In this document: positions 22,832 to 23,494 of the stretch, piece after piece
Layout: each line of letters begins with the position of its first letter
Numbering within the stretch: position 1 is the stretch's first letter
DNA from: Brevundimonas sp. UBA4609
Lineage (GTDB): Bacteria > Pseudomonadota > Alphaproteobacteria > Caulobacterales > Caulobacteraceae
DNA: 23,494 nucleotides
Direction: 5' to 3'
Assembly (NCBI GenBank): GCA_002386585.1
Contig: DGIZ01000264.1
Coordinates: 769-24,262 of the forward strand
Program-made: the position numbers and the translations under genes
Notes under the pieces: model-generated
What the model saw: only the letters and a program-made list of their open reading frames with translations
Told to the model about the DNA's origin: nothing
Databases searched by the model: none

Positions 22832-22846
22832 TTAATGGGCCATTAA
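22832..22846. promoter_or_regulatory. CtrA-like site TTAA-N7-TTAA
   Basis: TTAA-TGGGCCA-TTAA exactly fits the Caulobacter CtrA consensus and lies in a near-perfect palindrome (GTTAATGG-G-CCATTAAC, 22831-22847). It sits in the convergent gap after the 22855 gene rather than in an obvious promoter, so function is uncertain. It could also form a small 7-bp hairpin with a 3-base loop. Confidence 0.35.
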
Positions 22847-22854
22847 CGCTGTTT

Positions 22855-23475
22855 TCAGTCTGGCAACCAGGTCGTCTGATAGGCGGAGCCAGACAGCCCA
22901 CGCGTAATTCGCCAGCCCTCGCCCGCCCGTTCGGCGTAGGCGGCGGGCGCGCCCGGCCCAGGGTAGTGAAAGACCGTTCCATCGACCTCGATATCGCCCG
23001 CACGATCGCTGGCCGTCGCTACAGGCGCGACCCAGCGCCCGCGCGAATCCGCCACCCCCTGGGCTGACATCCCGCCGGCGCGCACGACGATCTTCTGGCC
23101 TGGATCTGCGCGGCCGGAGGCGATCAGACCTCGACCGTCGCCATCCAGGGCGTCCAAGGCCGGCCCCGGCGTCAGACGCAGGCTGGGGCCGCCATCCGTC
23201 AGCAGCGCGGCCGCCCGCCTTCCCTCCCCCACCACGAGCAGTCGCTGAGGCCCAGGCGTCGCCGTCTGGCCGATCTGAATCTCCGGGGTCAGAACCTGGC
23301 CTGTCGCTGCGGCGCCGACATGGAGTTCGAACCGGCCCTGGGCGTCCGCGCCCGCCGCCACGGCCGGTCCGTCCGTCCCGCTGAGAATGACGCGCGCGCG
23401 GGGCGCCGCCACGCCGCGCACCAGGACGCCGCCGTCTCCTTGAGTGGAAACGCTGAAGATGCGCGGCGTCGTCAT
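22855..23475 (-). CDS. Uncharacterised protein with Ig-like beta repeats (possibly 5'-truncated by the window edge)
   Basis: From ATG 23475 this is a 206-residue protein of unknown function. It contains two similar units (residues about 14-53 and 113-151). Each has a Val/Leu-rich strand, a turn Ala-Pro-Arg-Ala or Asp-Pro-Gly-Gln, a Val-Ile-Leu or Ile-Val-Val strand, and a closing Ala-Asp-(Ala/Ser)-x-Gly-Arg-(Phe/Trp), which is the pattern of bacterial Ig-like or transthyretin-like beta-sandwich repeats. No signal peptide or cysteines are seen. AGGAAG lies 8 bases upstream of the ATG, supporting that start. The frame remains open to the window edge, however, so the protein may be longer with an N-terminal region outside. 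It converges on tetR. Confidence 0.65.
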   Translation of the reverse strand: MTTPRIFSVSTQGDGGVLVRGVAAPRARVILSGTDGPAVAAGADAQGRFELHVGAAATGQVLTPEIQIGQTATPGPQRLLVVGEGRRAAALLTDGGPSLRLTPGPALDALDGDGRGLIASGRADPGQKIVVRAGGMSAQGVADSRGRWVAPVATASDRAGDIEVDGTVFHYPGPGAPAAYAERAGEGWRITRGLSGSAYQTTWLPD

Positions 23476-23494
23476 CCAGTCGTCTTCCTGCGCT

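Noticed and set aside
1..23494. Toxin-antitoxin, CRISPR, phage-defence or biosynthetic gene cluster
   Set aside because: No repeat array, nuclease, methyltransferase, NRPS/PKS or toxin-like small gene pair is present; every substantial gene is assigned to redox, export, uptake or lipid catabolism.

Overview
The window looks like chromosome of a GC-rich alphaproteobacterium, most likely Caulobacteraceae (Brevundimonas/Caulobacter type). That placement is an inference from the overall GC content, the large TonB-dependent receptor, the tightly overlapping genes and the protein sequences; no rRNA or other marker gene is present. I see no tRNA, rRNA, CRISPR array, transposase or integrase.

Left part (1-2496, + strand): three envelope thiol-redox genes in one unit. 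They are the 3' end of a DsbD/ScsB-type electron transporter, a membrane TlpA-like reductase with an Lgt-like N-terminal membrane module, and a DsbA-like thioredoxin-fold lipoprotein. They meet head-on, sharing a TTAA, with a minus-strand operon (7054 down to 2493). That operon encodes a complete tripartite MacAB-TolC-type ABC exporter: separate ATPase, FtsX/MacB permease, TolC-like channel and MacA-like adaptor. Upstream of it, on the same strand, lie a small secreted four-cysteine protein and a 988-residue TonB-dependent receptor. Roughly 6.78-9.78 kb is clearly AT-richer than both flanks, and its edges fall inside the ATPase gene and the receptor gene.

Right part (11015-22727): a lipid or acyl-CoA catabolic block. 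On the + strand are a KstD-like FAD-binding dehydrogenase and a BASS-family transporter. They converge, sharing a CTAG, on a long minus-strand operon: COQ4-like protein, FadE acyl-CoA dehydrogenase, FabG4-like two-domain SDR, MaoC hydratase, thiolase, and acyl-CoA ligase. These genes are coupled by TGATG/ATGA overlaps or a 3-nt gap, apart from a 108-nt gap after the COQ4-like gene. The enzyme set forms a full beta-oxidation cycle that would run through (R)-3-hydroxyacyl-CoA, without a FadB. Its content mirrors the Mycobacterium htdX-fabG4-fadA2-fadE5 locus. A divergent TetR regulator follows.

The clearest regulatory signal is a 17-bp box, TTAC(C/T)TACATGGATGTC, found in both divergent intergenic regions of the window: TonB receptor/FAD-dehydrogenase and COQ4-like/TetR. 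It suggests that one TetR regulon ties outer-membrane uptake, inner-membrane transport, the dehydrogenase and the beta-oxidation cycle together. The right edge holds a minus-strand protein with Ig-like repeats, possibly truncated, separated from tetR by a bidirectional terminator and a CtrA-like TTAA-N7-TTAA site.
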